Positions 52,751 through 61,798 of a DNA stretch of 64,000 bases are shown here, in pieces. Source of the DNA: Lacrimispora xylanisolvens. GTDB taxonomy: Bacteria; Bacillota; Clostridia; Lachnospirales; Lachnospiraceae. The stretch's first letter is position 1; every line of letters begins with the position of its first letter. The position numbers were made by a program, and so were the translations under genes. The notes beneath the pieces are model-generated. The model did no database searches. It was not told where the DNA came from and saw only the letters and a list, made by a program, of their open reading frames with translations. Location: NCBI RefSeq assembly GCF_002934545.1, contig NZ_PTJA01000009.1, positions 1 through 64,000 on the forward strand, given 5' to 3'.

Positions 52751-54265
52751 CTATACGAATTTTTCCTTCAGCCTGTCTAATAAAAATTTCATCAATTCCT
52801 GCTCATTCTGCTGATTCATAGCAATTTTCTCTGTGGATAACAAAATACCATTGGGATTTTCATTTGTAAACGGCTGCCACACCGGCATTGGCGTTCCATC
52901 CGCATCATCTCCGTTTGGATCGCCAGTCTTAATAAAATTCGTCCAGTAATTCGCCATACATCTTGCCAGATCATAATGCTTCCCTTTAAAAGGCCTCCAG
53001 CATTTTGCAAGTGTCTCAAAAAAGAACCATAAATCCACGGAATGAAAGTTTCCCGGATGATCCCAGCCTGGAATGTCCGCATCAAAGGTATAATAATAAC
53101 AATTAACCGGATTGCCACTTAGGACATTTTTGTGAAATAATCCTCTTACGGCAAACTCAATACTGCTTACGGATCCGGCATTTCCTTCCTCATCCCTCTT
53201 TTTGTCTCCCAGCAGACGAATAAATTCCTCTTCCTGCCCAGGAAACAGCGTCTTTATCCTTTCCATTAACTCCTCATCGGAATCTGAATGAATGAAATCA
53301 AAAAATTCTTCCGAGGTATTACCCGCCATAACAGGAACCATGGCTCTCTTGTTTTCCATAAAACGCTGAAAGGAATTACCAAAACAAAAGACGTCATCGA
53401 TAACCGTTCCCATAAAGCCGCCAAACTGCTCATACTTTTCATGCAGCAGCTTTCCGTCCAAGGCTCTTGCCTGAGCCAGATCTTTTGCACCAATAAATTC
53501 AAAGAATTTCTCACCTGTTTTTTCTGCATCGGCAAGTGTGTGACTGAATGGATCTGGATTTTTGTCGTATGGGCGGCAGAAAACTCCGCTTAACACGATT
53601 GCTTTTTGAAACAAACCTTCACTTTTTGGCGTGGTCAGATGGGTCATTACACTGCCGCCCCCCGCTGACTGTCCTGCTATGGTTATATTTTGAGAGTCGC
53701 CTCCAAATGCCTCTATATTTCTCACAACCCATTTTAATCCCGCCAGCTGATCCAGATGACCAAAATTAGCCGGAGCCTCAGGCTGTGTGGCTGTCAGTTC
53801 CGGATGGGACAGAAATCCAAACAAATTCACCCGGTAATTAACGGAAACCACAATAACCCCTCTTCTGGCCAGACGCTCTCCGTCAAACTCCATCTCGGCA
53901 GTATATCCACATTGCAGTCCGCCACCAAAATACCAGACCAGAACAGGCAGTTTTTCGTCCGCTTTCTTTGCTCCGGTCCAGATATTCAGATAAAGGCAGT
54001 CTTCACTCATTGCTATCTCCGGATCTACGTGCCATTCTCTGTCATAGATATTATCACTCAGCCCCGGCACTCCCTGCATGGATATGGGCGCAAACCGGAA
54101 ACAGTCCCGGACCCCCTCCCAGTTCTCACATGGCTTAGGCTCCCGCCATCTGTTTTCTCCTACCGGCGGTGCTGCAAATGGAATCCCTTTAAATGCAGTG
54201 ATTCTGGGATCTGCTGCCTCAATTCCTCTTACCAGACCATTTTCCGTCTCTGCTATACGAATCAT
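52751..54265 (-). CDS. Carboxylesterase type B
   Basis: 504 aa, no signal peptide. Type B carboxylesterase/lipase family: FKGIPFAAPPVG, SEDCLYLNIW, oxyanion-hole YFGGG, nucleophile elbow GQSAGGGS (S200), and later glutamate and histidine regions (GNTSEEFF, HPGNFHSVDLW). In this operon it probably removes acetyl or feruloyl esters from imported oligosaccharides. The start overlaps the beta-helix gene stop (ATGA). Confidence 0.9.
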   Translation of the reverse strand: MIRIAETENGLVRGIEAADPRITAFKGIPFAAPPVGENRWREPKPCENWEGVRDCFRFAPISMQGVPGLSDNIYDREWHVDPEIAMSEDCLYLNIWTGAKKADEKLPVLVWYFGGGLQCGYTAEMEFDGERLARRGVIVVSVNYRVNLFGFLSHPELTATQPEAPANFGHLDQLAGLKWVVRNIEAFGGDSQNITIAGQSAGGGSVMTHLTTPKSEGLFQKAIVLSGVFCRPYDKNPDPFSHTLADAEKTGEKFFEFIGAKDLAQARALDGKLLHEKYEQFGGFMGTVIDDVFCFGNSFQRFMENKRAMVPVMAGNTSEEFFDFIHSDSDEELMERIKTLFPGQEEEFIRLLGDKKRDEEGNAGSVSSIEFAVRGLFHKNVLSGNPVNCYYYTFDADIPGWDHPGNFHSVDLWFFFETLAKCWRPFKGKHYDLARCMANYWTNFIKTGDPNGDDADGTPMPVWQPFTNENPNGILLSTEKIAMNQQNEQELMKFLLDRLKEKFV

Positions 54266-56238
54266 AATAGCCCCCCTTCCTTACTTACCAGTTTTCTTGG
54301 ATCAATGTGATAAATCTTTTCGGCTACCAGATCTCCAAATGGACCAGGATTGCATTGATCCCCCTCCAGCAGCATTCCAAAGAAATCACTGGAAACCTGG
54401 GGATCTTTTTTCACGGTTTTAATATCCTCTATTTTCATCACGTATTGATGCCGTTGTCTTCCCCTCATAGTATCCCATGGATACTTATCTGCAGAATGGA
54501 ACTGAAGTGTATACTGCTTTGTATCCACATCGATCTGAAAGATTCCCTCCTGCCCCTCTTTATCAAACCCATAAAATTCCTGCCATGCAGGAAGGTCAAG
54601 ACAGCAGGGAGGAGCGGGATATAGAATTCTTAAATACCCCCCATTCATGGAAACATAGAGATTTCCCTCCGCCTCATTCTTTTCCGTGGGCATTTTAATG
54701 GCTGCTTCTCCGCATTCATAAAAGATGTTATTTATGAAATGAGCGTCTCTTGACGTACCTCCCCTGAGATTGCCATGCATGCGAAAGGCAACCGCCTTGG
54801 CAAAATATCCGGCACTCCGGCATTTTCCGATTAAATTATTGGCAATGTATAAATGATCCGTTCCTTCGGCGTAAATTGCGTATCCATTCACAATTCCGTC
54901 TTCTTCCATCTTATACCACCCCGAAGAACCAGCTTCTTCCTGGACTTTCCCCGGATCAAACCTGCCTTCTACGTTCCAGAATATATTATGATCAATTAAA
55001 TTAACGCCGTCTCTGGTGCACTCTATAAAAACGGCATCCCGCTGTTCGATTCCGTCTAAGAATAAATTTTGTGTAATCCGGTTGTTTTCATTGTTACAGT
55101 CCAGCCACAAATGATCTGCCCGAAAAGTCCTGGTGAAAATGTTTCTTCTGATCAGACTGTTCGTACAATTATGTATTTTCATGCCACCGGCTTCCCAGGA
55201 AAGCTCCATTTTCTGCCAGCCTGTTCCTTCGATTACATTGTCTTCAATCAGAAGATTCTGGGCGAATAATCCGGCAATTCCGCATACTCCTGCATCTTTA
55301 ATCCTGCAGCGGCGTATAATGGTGTTTCCGATGATCTGATCTTCTGGCACGCAGTGATGCCAGCATTCATTTCCCATATCAATTCCAACACCATTGGCCC
55401 AGTCCACTTCGCAGTCTTCAATGATCCAGTGATGCCCTCTGAAACAGGAAATCGAACCTCTCTGGGGAACCGGCGCACCGCCAGCCGCATGTGCACAGGT
55501 AATTCCCTTCACCTTTATATAGGATAAAAATGGTATTTCAGGTGCAAAGCACTGCTCCCGGCATGTAATCTCTATCAGATGTTTACCCGGATCCTGGTCA
55601 CCCCTTAACCGAAAATGAACAGTCTGACCATTGGCCTCCACCCAATACGCATTCTCCTGTGTTCCCAGCTGGCCATAAAGCTGTACCTGTAACAGCGGTT
55701 TTCCGTCACAAAATACCATTCCCCGCCTGTTTAAATACGTAGTCATATCGGTTTTATCATATTCCAGAAACAGTCTGTCATGAAGAATATTTACTGCACA
55801 AAACGGATTGTATCCCTTAAAATCCTCCGGATTCAGTTTTAACTCCCAGATGGAAATCCCTTCCGCTAACCCATCAGTGGAAAAATGGTTTAGCCTCCAG
55901 CCCTGGCTCCGGGTAAAATCCCTTACCTCCACAGAAGCCTTAATCCATACCGGTTCCTTCTGCCACGCCTCGTAGCAGATCATCTGATCCGGACCAGTTC
56001 CGCCCATGGCAGGGTGTACGCATTCTCTGTACACACCGCCATGAATCCATACTCTGGTTCCCGGAACTGCAACAGATGCCGCTTCATTTATCGTCAGAAA
56101 GGGTTTCTGGATACTTCCGTCACGTTCCCCCACCTCTCCATCCTGATTGCAGTCGACATGCAACTCCTGCTCATATCTTTGTTCCTGCTCCCAGAACGCG
56201 AAGCTTTTGCCCTCCGGAAGTATTGACGTAATATCCAT
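54262..56238 (-). CDS. Right-handed parallel beta-helix protein, probable carbohydrate-active enzyme
   Basis: 658 aa, no signal peptide. The N-terminus has an Asp/Asn/Gly-rich segment and GSIQKPFLTINEAASVAVPG then RVWIHGGVYRE, as in DUF1565 and mannuronan-epimerase-like proteins. Residues about 230-520 contain repeated Asn/Ile/Ile coils (NTIIRRCRIKD, NLLIEDNVIEG, SLIRRNIFTRT, NRITQNLFLDG, NLIDHNIFW). Likely a lyase, epimerase or GH28-like hydrolase on an oligosaccharide; I cannot assign a CAZy family. GAGGAG precedes the start. Confidence 0.82.
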   Translation of the reverse strand: MDITSILPEGKSFAFWEQEQRYEQELHVDCNQDGEVGERDGSIQKPFLTINEAASVAVPGTRVWIHGGVYRECVHPAMGGTGPDQMICYEAWQKEPVWIKASVEVRDFTRSQGWRLNHFSTDGLAEGISIWELKLNPEDFKGYNPFCAVNILHDRLFLEYDKTDMTTYLNRRGMVFCDGKPLLQVQLYGQLGTQENAYWVEANGQTVHFRLRGDQDPGKHLIEITCREQCFAPEIPFLSYIKVKGITCAHAAGGAPVPQRGSISCFRGHHWIIEDCEVDWANGVGIDMGNECWHHCVPEDQIIGNTIIRRCRIKDAGVCGIAGLFAQNLLIEDNVIEGTGWQKMELSWEAGGMKIHNCTNSLIRRNIFTRTFRADHLWLDCNNENNRITQNLFLDGIEQRDAVFIECTRDGVNLIDHNIFWNVEGRFDPGKVQEEAGSSGWYKMEEDGIVNGYAIYAEGTDHLYIANNLIGKCRSAGYFAKAVAFRMHGNLRGGTSRDAHFINNIFYECGEAAIKMPTEKNEAEGNLYVSMNGGYLRILYPAPPCCLDLPAWQEFYGFDKEGQEGIFQIDVDTKQYTLQFHSADKYPWDTMRGRQRHQYVMKIEDIKTVKKDPQVSSDFFGMLLEGDQCNPGPFGDLVAEKIYHIDPRKLVSKEGGLL

Positions 56239-56261
56239 GATTTCTCCTCTTTCATGAGTCT

Positions 56262-57995
56262 TTATTTTTTATTGACTGCCAGTTTCGCATCTAACTCAAT
56301 CTGGTACTTATCTTTGTCAAACTTAGACAATTCCTGGAATCCCATTCCGTCCATCTGGGTACACATCTCACTCCACAGAGAATCAAACTCTCCATCATCC
56401 TTTGCATAAATCATTCTCCAGGAATAATCACTGAATAAATCACTGCACTGTTTGCGGATAATGGATATATCAGCCGGATCACTTGGTAGGGATACGCTGA
56501 CATTGGGGCTGATTAAAAGAATATTATTCTTCTTCATATAATCAACGGGTTCTGCTGCACCAAATTTAGCTGCCCAGTCTTTCTTCATCTGCGTCATTGT
56601 GGCTGCCTTATAGGTACTCCAGTAATCTTTGTTATAGGGTTCTCCTGTAGCCGGATTTGTACTGATGGCATCCACCATCCACTGATTAATTGCATTATTT
56701 CCGTCATTATATCCACCGCCGCCGAATTCGTCTGGTACGGGGATATTATCCATTAACGCATTGTCATTGATGTATGTATATTTTCCATCACTGCCTACTG
56801 TATAGTTAAATCCTTTCAGGCCAATGTGCTGATAGTTTAACCCCTCCGGGCTGGCATACCAATTGAGGAAATCCATAATTCTCTGATACTTGGCATCATC
56901 CACCTGGGAACCGACGGCAAAAACACGTCCGCTGCCGTAATAGGTATCTGCATCTGCATAATAGATCTGATCCTTAATGGGTGTATAAATAAATGCTGTG
57001 CCATCCTTTAACCGGTCCTGGGTATTCCAGAATCCAACCTGCCAGTTATACCACATGAGATAGACTCTTCCTGTCTTCATCTTATCACAGGCCGTATTCC
57101 AGTCCTGGGTACCGGAATCAGGATCTACGATTCCTCTTCTGTTTGCTTCATTTAAGAAATGAAGCATCTTATAATAGGCACCATCTTTGCTGTTTACAGG
57201 GATAAATGTATTATCCGGTTTTAAAATATTGGAGCCTTTTATTATTTCACCATACCAGGTTGTCAGCTGTGTAACATTGGCGATTCCCAGCATCCCGTCT
57301 CCTCCATCCCAGTCTTTCCACAAAGACAGGGGATAGGCCGGATCTCCGGCATTGTTGGTGGGGTGTGCCTTCATCATCTTTTCCAGAATATCTAAGAGAT
57401 CATCCGTATTCTTTATCTCCGGGCGACCCAGTTCTGTATAAAGATCCCATCTTAAAAGGGGGCTTGATTTAATTACATCCTGAGAATAGGATGTAGGGGA
57501 TGTATTGGTCATCTGGCATGGAATTCCATAGATTTTACCATCTTTATTTTCTGGCAGAGCCTTATTTAATACAGTAATCTGATCGTCATACGTCATTAAA
57601 TCAGGATAATTTTTGATATCTGCCGAAATGTCTTTAATTAATCCTGCTTTTACACAGTCAGTGAAATCCGTGCGTTCCAGCACAACAATATCACCTAAAT
57701 TCCCCGTACTGCAACGGGTCTGGTAAATTCCGTTACCGGCCACCTGAGGCGATATCATATTCAGTTCGATGTTAAACTTATCCTTTACTACCTTTGCAAA
57801 CCACCCAGCCTGGGTTCCCTGATAATTTGCAGCAACATCATAAAAATCAAATGTCATTGGTTCGTCGTAGTTTCCTGTTCCAGCTGCCGCTGCTGTTTTT
57901 GTTGCCTCCGTTGCTGTCTGCCCCGCACATCCTGCCACCATAACTGCCGCCATAGCTGCCGACAGCACCTGAAACGCCCTTTTTTTTACTCTCAT
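56262..57995 (-). CDS. Oligosaccharide ABC transporter substrate-binding lipoprotein (LplA-like)
   Basis: 577 aa, typical of the large LplA/YtcQ binding proteins. Signal peptide MRVKKRAFQVLSAAM with lipobox VAGC, then family 1 solute-binding lobes (VAANYQGTQAGWFAKVVKDK, DWNTACDKMKTGRVYLMWYN). It partners with the LplB/LplC-type permeases encoded upstream. As in the GH127 operon, no ATPase is encoded here, so a shared one is expected. Confidence 0.92.
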   Translation of the reverse strand: MRVKKRAFQVLSAAMAAVMVAGCAGQTATEATKTAAAAGTGNYDEPMTFDFYDVAANYQGTQAGWFAKVVKDKFNIELNMISPQVAGNGIYQTRCSTGNLGDIVVLERTDFTDCVKAGLIKDISADIKNYPDLMTYDDQITVLNKALPENKDGKIYGIPCQMTNTSPTSYSQDVIKSSPLLRWDLYTELGRPEIKNTDDLLDILEKMMKAHPTNNAGDPAYPLSLWKDWDGGDGMLGIANVTQLTTWYGEIIKGSNILKPDNTFIPVNSKDGAYYKMLHFLNEANRRGIVDPDSGTQDWNTACDKMKTGRVYLMWYNWQVGFWNTQDRLKDGTAFIYTPIKDQIYYADADTYYGSGRVFAVGSQVDDAKYQRIMDFLNWYASPEGLNYQHIGLKGFNYTVGSDGKYTYINDNALMDNIPVPDEFGGGGYNDGNNAINQWMVDAISTNPATGEPYNKDYWSTYKAATMTQMKKDWAAKFGAAEPVDYMKKNNILLISPNVSVSLPSDPADISIIRKQCSDLFSDYSWRMIYAKDDGEFDSLWSEMCTQMDGMGFQELSKFDKDKYQIELDAKLAVNKK

Positions 57996-58026
57996 ACACT
58001 GCTCCCTTCTTTTATTTGCATTGTTA

Positions 58027-58950
58027 TTATCCTTTTACAGCTCCGATCATAATTCCTTTCACAAAAAATCTCTGAAAAATCGGATAAATTAATATAATCG
58101 GTGCCACTACTACAATCGTAACGGTCATACGAATGGAGGTCGAAGTCTGGGCGTGAGCCAGGCTTGCCGCCATCTGTGCCGAAGAAGCATTACTATTGGC
58201 AAGTGACTTCAAAGAGCTTGCCTGATTAATGTACTGGTAAAGGGTAAACTGAAGCGTATACAGACGTTTATCCGTTACCAGAAGCAGTGTATCCTGAAAT
58301 GCATTCCATTGGGTAACTGCAGTAAAGATCGCCACGGTTGCAAGGATGGGCTTTATTAATGGGGCAATGATCTGGAAGAATATTTTAAGCGTGCCGGCCC
58401 CGTCAATCTCCGCCGCATCCTGCAATTCTCCGGGAAGGGATTCCACAAAGGTCTTGCATAGGACAATGTAAAAGGGTGATACTGCAAGCGGCAGAATATA
58501 ACCCCAGAAATTATTGGTTAAGTGAAGATTCCGCATTGTAATGTACCAGGGAATAATCCCTGCATTAAAATACATGGTTGCTACCACAAAGCGATACCAG
58601 AATTTTCTCTTCCACATGGATTCCTTTGTAAACATATATCCCAGAAAGGCTGCAATAAATACTGTGACAATTGTCCCAATCACCGTTCTGGCAACAGAAA
58701 TCTTAAGAGCCGAAAACAATCCGGGAATTTTAAGAACAGAAATATAATTATTAAAATGGATTCCAATGGGCCAGAAAAGAACCTTCCCTCTTTCGCTTAA
58801 ATTATTGGCACTGATGGTATTGATAAATATGTAGTAAAAGGGATAAACACAAATAAATGTGAAAAATAAATAGACAATACAGGTAATGGTATCAATCACA
58901 TAATCTTCTATACTTCGTTTTCTTTTATGCTTTTTAATGATTTCTCTCAT
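58027..58950 (-). CDS. Sugar ABC transporter permease (LplC-like)
   Basis: 307 aa from the ATG at 58950 with AAAGGGGAAG upstream; an ATG at 58971 overlapping the previous stop (TAATG) is the alternative. Six membrane helices, EAA motif LQDAAEIDGAGTLKIFFQIIAP, C-terminal FFVKGIMIGAVKG typical of LplC/YtcP. Confidence 0.9.
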   Translation of the reverse strand: MREIIKKHKRKRSIEDYVIDTITCIVYLFFTFICVYPFYYIFINTISANNLSERGKVLFWPIGIHFNNYISVLKIPGLFSALKISVARTVIGTIVTVFIAAFLGYMFTKESMWKRKFWYRFVVATMYFNAGIIPWYITMRNLHLTNNFWGYILPLAVSPFYIVLCKTFVESLPGELQDAAEIDGAGTLKIFFQIIAPLIKPILATVAIFTAVTQWNAFQDTLLLVTDKRLYTLQFTLYQYINQASSLKSLANSNASSAQMAASLAHAQTSTSIRMTVTIVVVAPIILIYPIFQRFFVKGIMIGAVKG

Positions 58951-58970
58951 TTCTTCCCCTTTCTGCTTCA

Positions 58971-59891
58971 TTAAACAAACCCTTCCCCTCTTACCATCTT
59001 GGAAATCTGGTTTGTCGCACACAGCAGCAATACACTTACAATACTTTTAAACATACTGATGGCAGTTGACAGGGAATATCCCCCGCTTCCCATCGCAATA
59101 TTGTAAACATACAAATCCAATACCTGAATGTAATCTTTATTAAATGCATTTTGAAAAACGTAGTACTGTTCCAATCCGTTCGTCAGAAAATTAGCGAGAT
59201 TGAGCATCACAAGCACAAAAAATGTGGGAATTAAACCAGGGATTGTGATATGCCAGATCACCTGCATTCTGTTGGCTCCATCTACTCTGGCAGCTTCCTT
59301 CAGCTGTTCATCGATTCCGGATATGGCTGCAATATACATAATTGCTGCCCACCCTGCATTTTTCCAGGTAAGCCAAAGCCACATTTTAAACCAGATATGA
59401 TTTGCAGACTGGAGAAACAGCTGGGGCGTCTTTAATATTCCCAGATTCAACAGCAGGCTGTTTATAACACCGGTACTGCTAAATACGCAGTATGCAATGG
59501 AATACACCAGAACCCAGCTGATGAAATTGGGCAATGTAGTCGCAGTCTGTACAAAAACTTTAAATGGTTTCCATTTAATTTCATTGAGAAAGACTGCAAA
59601 AATCATGGGGAACCAGGAAAACAAAAGGCTGAGCCCGCTAATGGCAAAGGTGTTTCTTAAAACAGCCAGCAGCTGTTTTAGCTTTACGTCATTGGTTAAA
59701 AGAGACGTAAACCATTTGAAGCCCACAAACTGTTTCATACTAAGAGGAAATGGCGGCTTATAATCAAAAAATGCATAGACCCAGCCATATAACGGATAAT
59801 ACGAAAACACAGCAACTAAAATAAGAAACGGTAACACGTACATAAATTCTCTGAATGCCCTAGCTTTCTTCCTGTCATTAAACATTCTCAT
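58971..59891 (-). CDS. Sugar ABC transporter permease (LplB-like)
   Basis: 306 aa, six membrane helices, EAA motif LKEAARVDGANRMQVIWHITIP, and GFKWF and GLEQYYVFQN segments typical of LplB/YteP. First gene of the LacI-controlled glycan operon, 86 bases downstream of a consensus promoter with an operator on either side. Confidence 0.92.
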   Translation of the reverse strand: MRMFNDRKKARAFREFMYVLPFLILVAVFSYYPLYGWVYAFFDYKPPFPLSMKQFVGFKWFTSLLTNDVKLKQLLAVLRNTFAISGLSLLFSWFPMIFAVFLNEIKWKPFKVFVQTATTLPNFISWVLVYSIAYCVFSSTGVINSLLLNLGILKTPQLFLQSANHIWFKMWLWLTWKNAGWAAIMYIAAISGIDEQLKEAARVDGANRMQVIWHITIPGLIPTFFVLVMLNLANFLTNGLEQYYVFQNAFNKDYIQVLDLYVYNIAMGSGGYSLSTAISMFKSIVSVLLLCATNQISKMVRGEGFV

Positions 59892-59950
59892 AAATCATCC
59901 TTTCCTGTTCTTACAGTTTCTTAACATGTTAAGGATCTGTATCCCCCTTT

Positions 59951-59964
59951 GTAAAACGTTTTAC
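59951..59964. promoter_or_regulatory. LacI-type operator O1 of the glycan operon
   Basis: Perfect 14-base palindrome GTAAAACGTTTTAC with central CG, 12 bases downstream of the -10 box and so over or just after the transcript start. Confidence 0.85.
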
Positions 59965-59976
59965 CAATTGAATAAA

Positions 59977-60005
59977 ATTATATTCCAGTCTATGCATATA
60001 GTCAA
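59977..60005 (-). promoter_or_regulatory. Promoter of the glycan operon
   Basis: TTGACT (60000-60005) and perfect TATAAT (59977-59982) on the minus strand, 17-base spacer: a strong promoter needing a repressor. Confidence 0.85.
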
Positions 60006-60103
60006 CTAATATCGGTTATCTTTTGTATCATTTGTATGTATTAAACAACTATTAATTCATATAATTATACTTAATTACTATGTTTTTTTCTTTTTATTTA
60101 TGT

Positions 60104-60115
60104 ATAAAACGTTTT
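60104..60115. promoter_or_regulatory. LacI-type operator O2 of the glycan operon
   Basis: TAAAACGTTTTA, sharing the AAAACGTTTT core with O1 and lying 152 bases from it centre to centre, upstream of the promoter. Confidence 0.8.
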
Positions 60116-60124
60116 ACATCAAAT

Positions 60125-60167
60125 CAAAAAAGCAGATGCCGTCTGAATGTCCTGGCATCTGCTTTTT
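60125..60167 (-). terminator. Terminator of the second LacI-family gene
   Basis: A 10-bp stem (AGCAGATGCC with GGCATCTGCT) followed on the minus strand by six T residues, 22 bases past the stop of the regulator gene. It insulates the regulator from the operon it controls. Confidence 0.85.
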
Positions 60168-60188
60168 ATCTGTGCTGATATCTGTCTC

Positions 60189-61235
60189 TTATATTAATTT
60201 TTTAACTGATTTTCTGAGTACCATTGTACATGGCAGCGCTATCTGACTCATCTGCTGCTCTGTCTGTCCCTCTTCCTTGTCTAATGTCCGGATTAATAGC
60301 TCCGCCGCCTTTTTCCCAATCTCTTTCAGTGGAAGTGCCGCCGTAGTCAGCGAAGGGCGGAAATACTCAGCTATCACCTGATCATCAAATCCCACCACGG
60401 ATACATCCTCCGGTGCTTCCAGTCCATTCTCTTCCAGATAATCATAGACTCCGCCTGCAATTACATCCGAAAAGCAGAATATGGCCGTAACGTTCTTCCT
60501 GATCAGTGTGTCAGCCCCTTCATAACCGCTCTCCCGGTCCCAGTTTCCATAGCATACAAGATCTGGATTGTAAAATATTTTTCTGTCATATAAGGCTCTC
60601 TGGTATCCAAGAAGCCGTTTATCCATATGAATGTTATCTTTTCTTCCACCGATCACTCCGATTTTTTCGTGCCCCATTTTCAGAAGATATTCTGTCATGT
60701 CATATCCACCCTTCTCATCATCAATTACGACGGAAGGGAAGCGGGGCGTATGGGGATACCCGTAGGTCATGACTACCGGAATACTAAAATCGTCATCAAA
60801 ACATCCCATATTTCTTGCGTGCCCCGGTACATAAATAATCCCATCCACTTTAATCGACAAAAGCTCCTGAATTGCCGGATTTAAGACAGAATAGTATTCT
60901 TCTTCATCCTGATACCATTGTTCATTCCATCTGGCATACAGACGAAGATTCACCATAATTGTTCTGTAATTTTTCGTCTCACAATAAGACATGATGCTTT
61001 CAATGATAATCGGAGCGGAAAAAAGCGAGATATCTTCGGCAATAATCCCAATTAATTTGGTCTTTTTCTTTCGCAGCCCCTGAGCAATATAGTTGGGCTG
61101 ATAACCGGTTTCCTTTATCACCTGTAATACTCTCTGCCTTGTATCCTCACTTACCTTTGGTATCCCATTTAAAATGTTGGATACTGTGGATACGGATACG
61201 CCACATCTTTTTGCTATTTCCTTTAATGTCACCAT
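60189..61235 (-). CDS. LacI-family regulator of the glycan operon
   Basis: 348 aa. Helix-turn-helix TLKEIAKRCGVSVSTVSNIL and hinge YIAQGLRKKK, then a type I periplasmic-binding-like effector domain. Immediately upstream of the LplB operon, whose promoter carries two matching LacI palindromes, so it is the probable repressor; the inducer is likely an oligosaccharide breakdown product. The ribosome-binding site (AGAAGG) is modest. It follows the DUF1456 gene by 19 bases and may share its transcript. Confidence 0.92.
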   Translation of the reverse strand: MVTLKEIAKRCGVSVSTVSNILNGIPKVSEDTRQRVLQVIKETGYQPNYIAQGLRKKKTKLIGIIAEDISLFSAPIIIESIMSYCETKNYRTIMVNLRLYARWNEQWYQDEEEYYSVLNPAIQELLSIKVDGIIYVPGHARNMGCFDDDFSIPVVMTYGYPHTPRFPSVVIDDEKGGYDMTEYLLKMGHEKIGVIGGRKDNIHMDKRLLGYQRALYDRKIFYNPDLVCYGNWDRESGYEGADTLIRKNVTAIFCFSDVIAGGVYDYLEENGLEAPEDVSVVGFDDQVIAEYFRPSLTTAALPLKEIGKKAAELLIRTLDKEEGQTEQQMSQIALPCTMVLRKSVKKLI

Positions 61236-61254
61236 GGCATTTTACCTTCTGTTA

Positions 61255-61746
61255 TTACTTCCTGGAGCGTTCTGCAAGACCCTTTAAGAAAACTCTGATA
61301 TACCGGTCCCCACAAACTTTATAATTGCGTTGGCCTTCTCTCCTTAACAGAGCGCTTAATTCCCCGTTTGACAGTTCTGCTCCCCCGGCTTTAAAAATTG
61401 CAAGCATATCATCGCCGGTAAAAGCAAGTGCTATTTTAACCTTCTTCAGAAAAATGTTATTTACATTTCTATAATCATTGATCATGAAATTCTTATTATC
61501 ACCGGATTCCCCTGGTTTTTCTTCCTTTGCTCCCCGTTTAAAGACAATAAAGCCATTTAAAAATGATTCCAGCATACGATAATTACATATCTGATTATTC
61601 CCATCACTTCCCTCATTGGCTTTCAGCATATCCTGTACGTTGGTTTTTGTAAGAACTACTCCGCCCAGTTTAAAAATTTCCACCATATCACTGTCCTTGA
61701 TATCCAGTGCATATCTTAATCTTTTCAATATATCAATATTTTCCAT
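61255..61746 (-). CDS. DUF1456 family protein (YehS-like)
   Basis: 163 aa made of two DUF1456 repeats, about 1-70 and 95-160, each with a conserved pattern (LKRLRYALDIKDSDMVEIFK and KKVKIALAFTGDDMLAIFK, then GG...LS/LT...L LR). Cytoplasmic, no catalytic motif known. AGGGG precedes the start. Encoded between the DEAD-box helicase and lacI genes on the same strand. Confidence 0.88.
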   Translation of the reverse strand: MENIDILKRLRYALDIKDSDMVEIFKLGGVVLTKTNVQDMLKANEGSDGNNQICNYRMLESFLNGFIVFKRGAKEEKPGESGDNKNFMINDYRNVNNIFLKKVKIALAFTGDDMLAIFKAGGAELSNGELSALLRREGQRNYKVCGDRYIRVFLKGLAERSRK

Positions 61747-61798
61747 AGGAACCCCTTTTGTGTTTGATTTTATATTTTAGTTTTACTATAACACGCTG

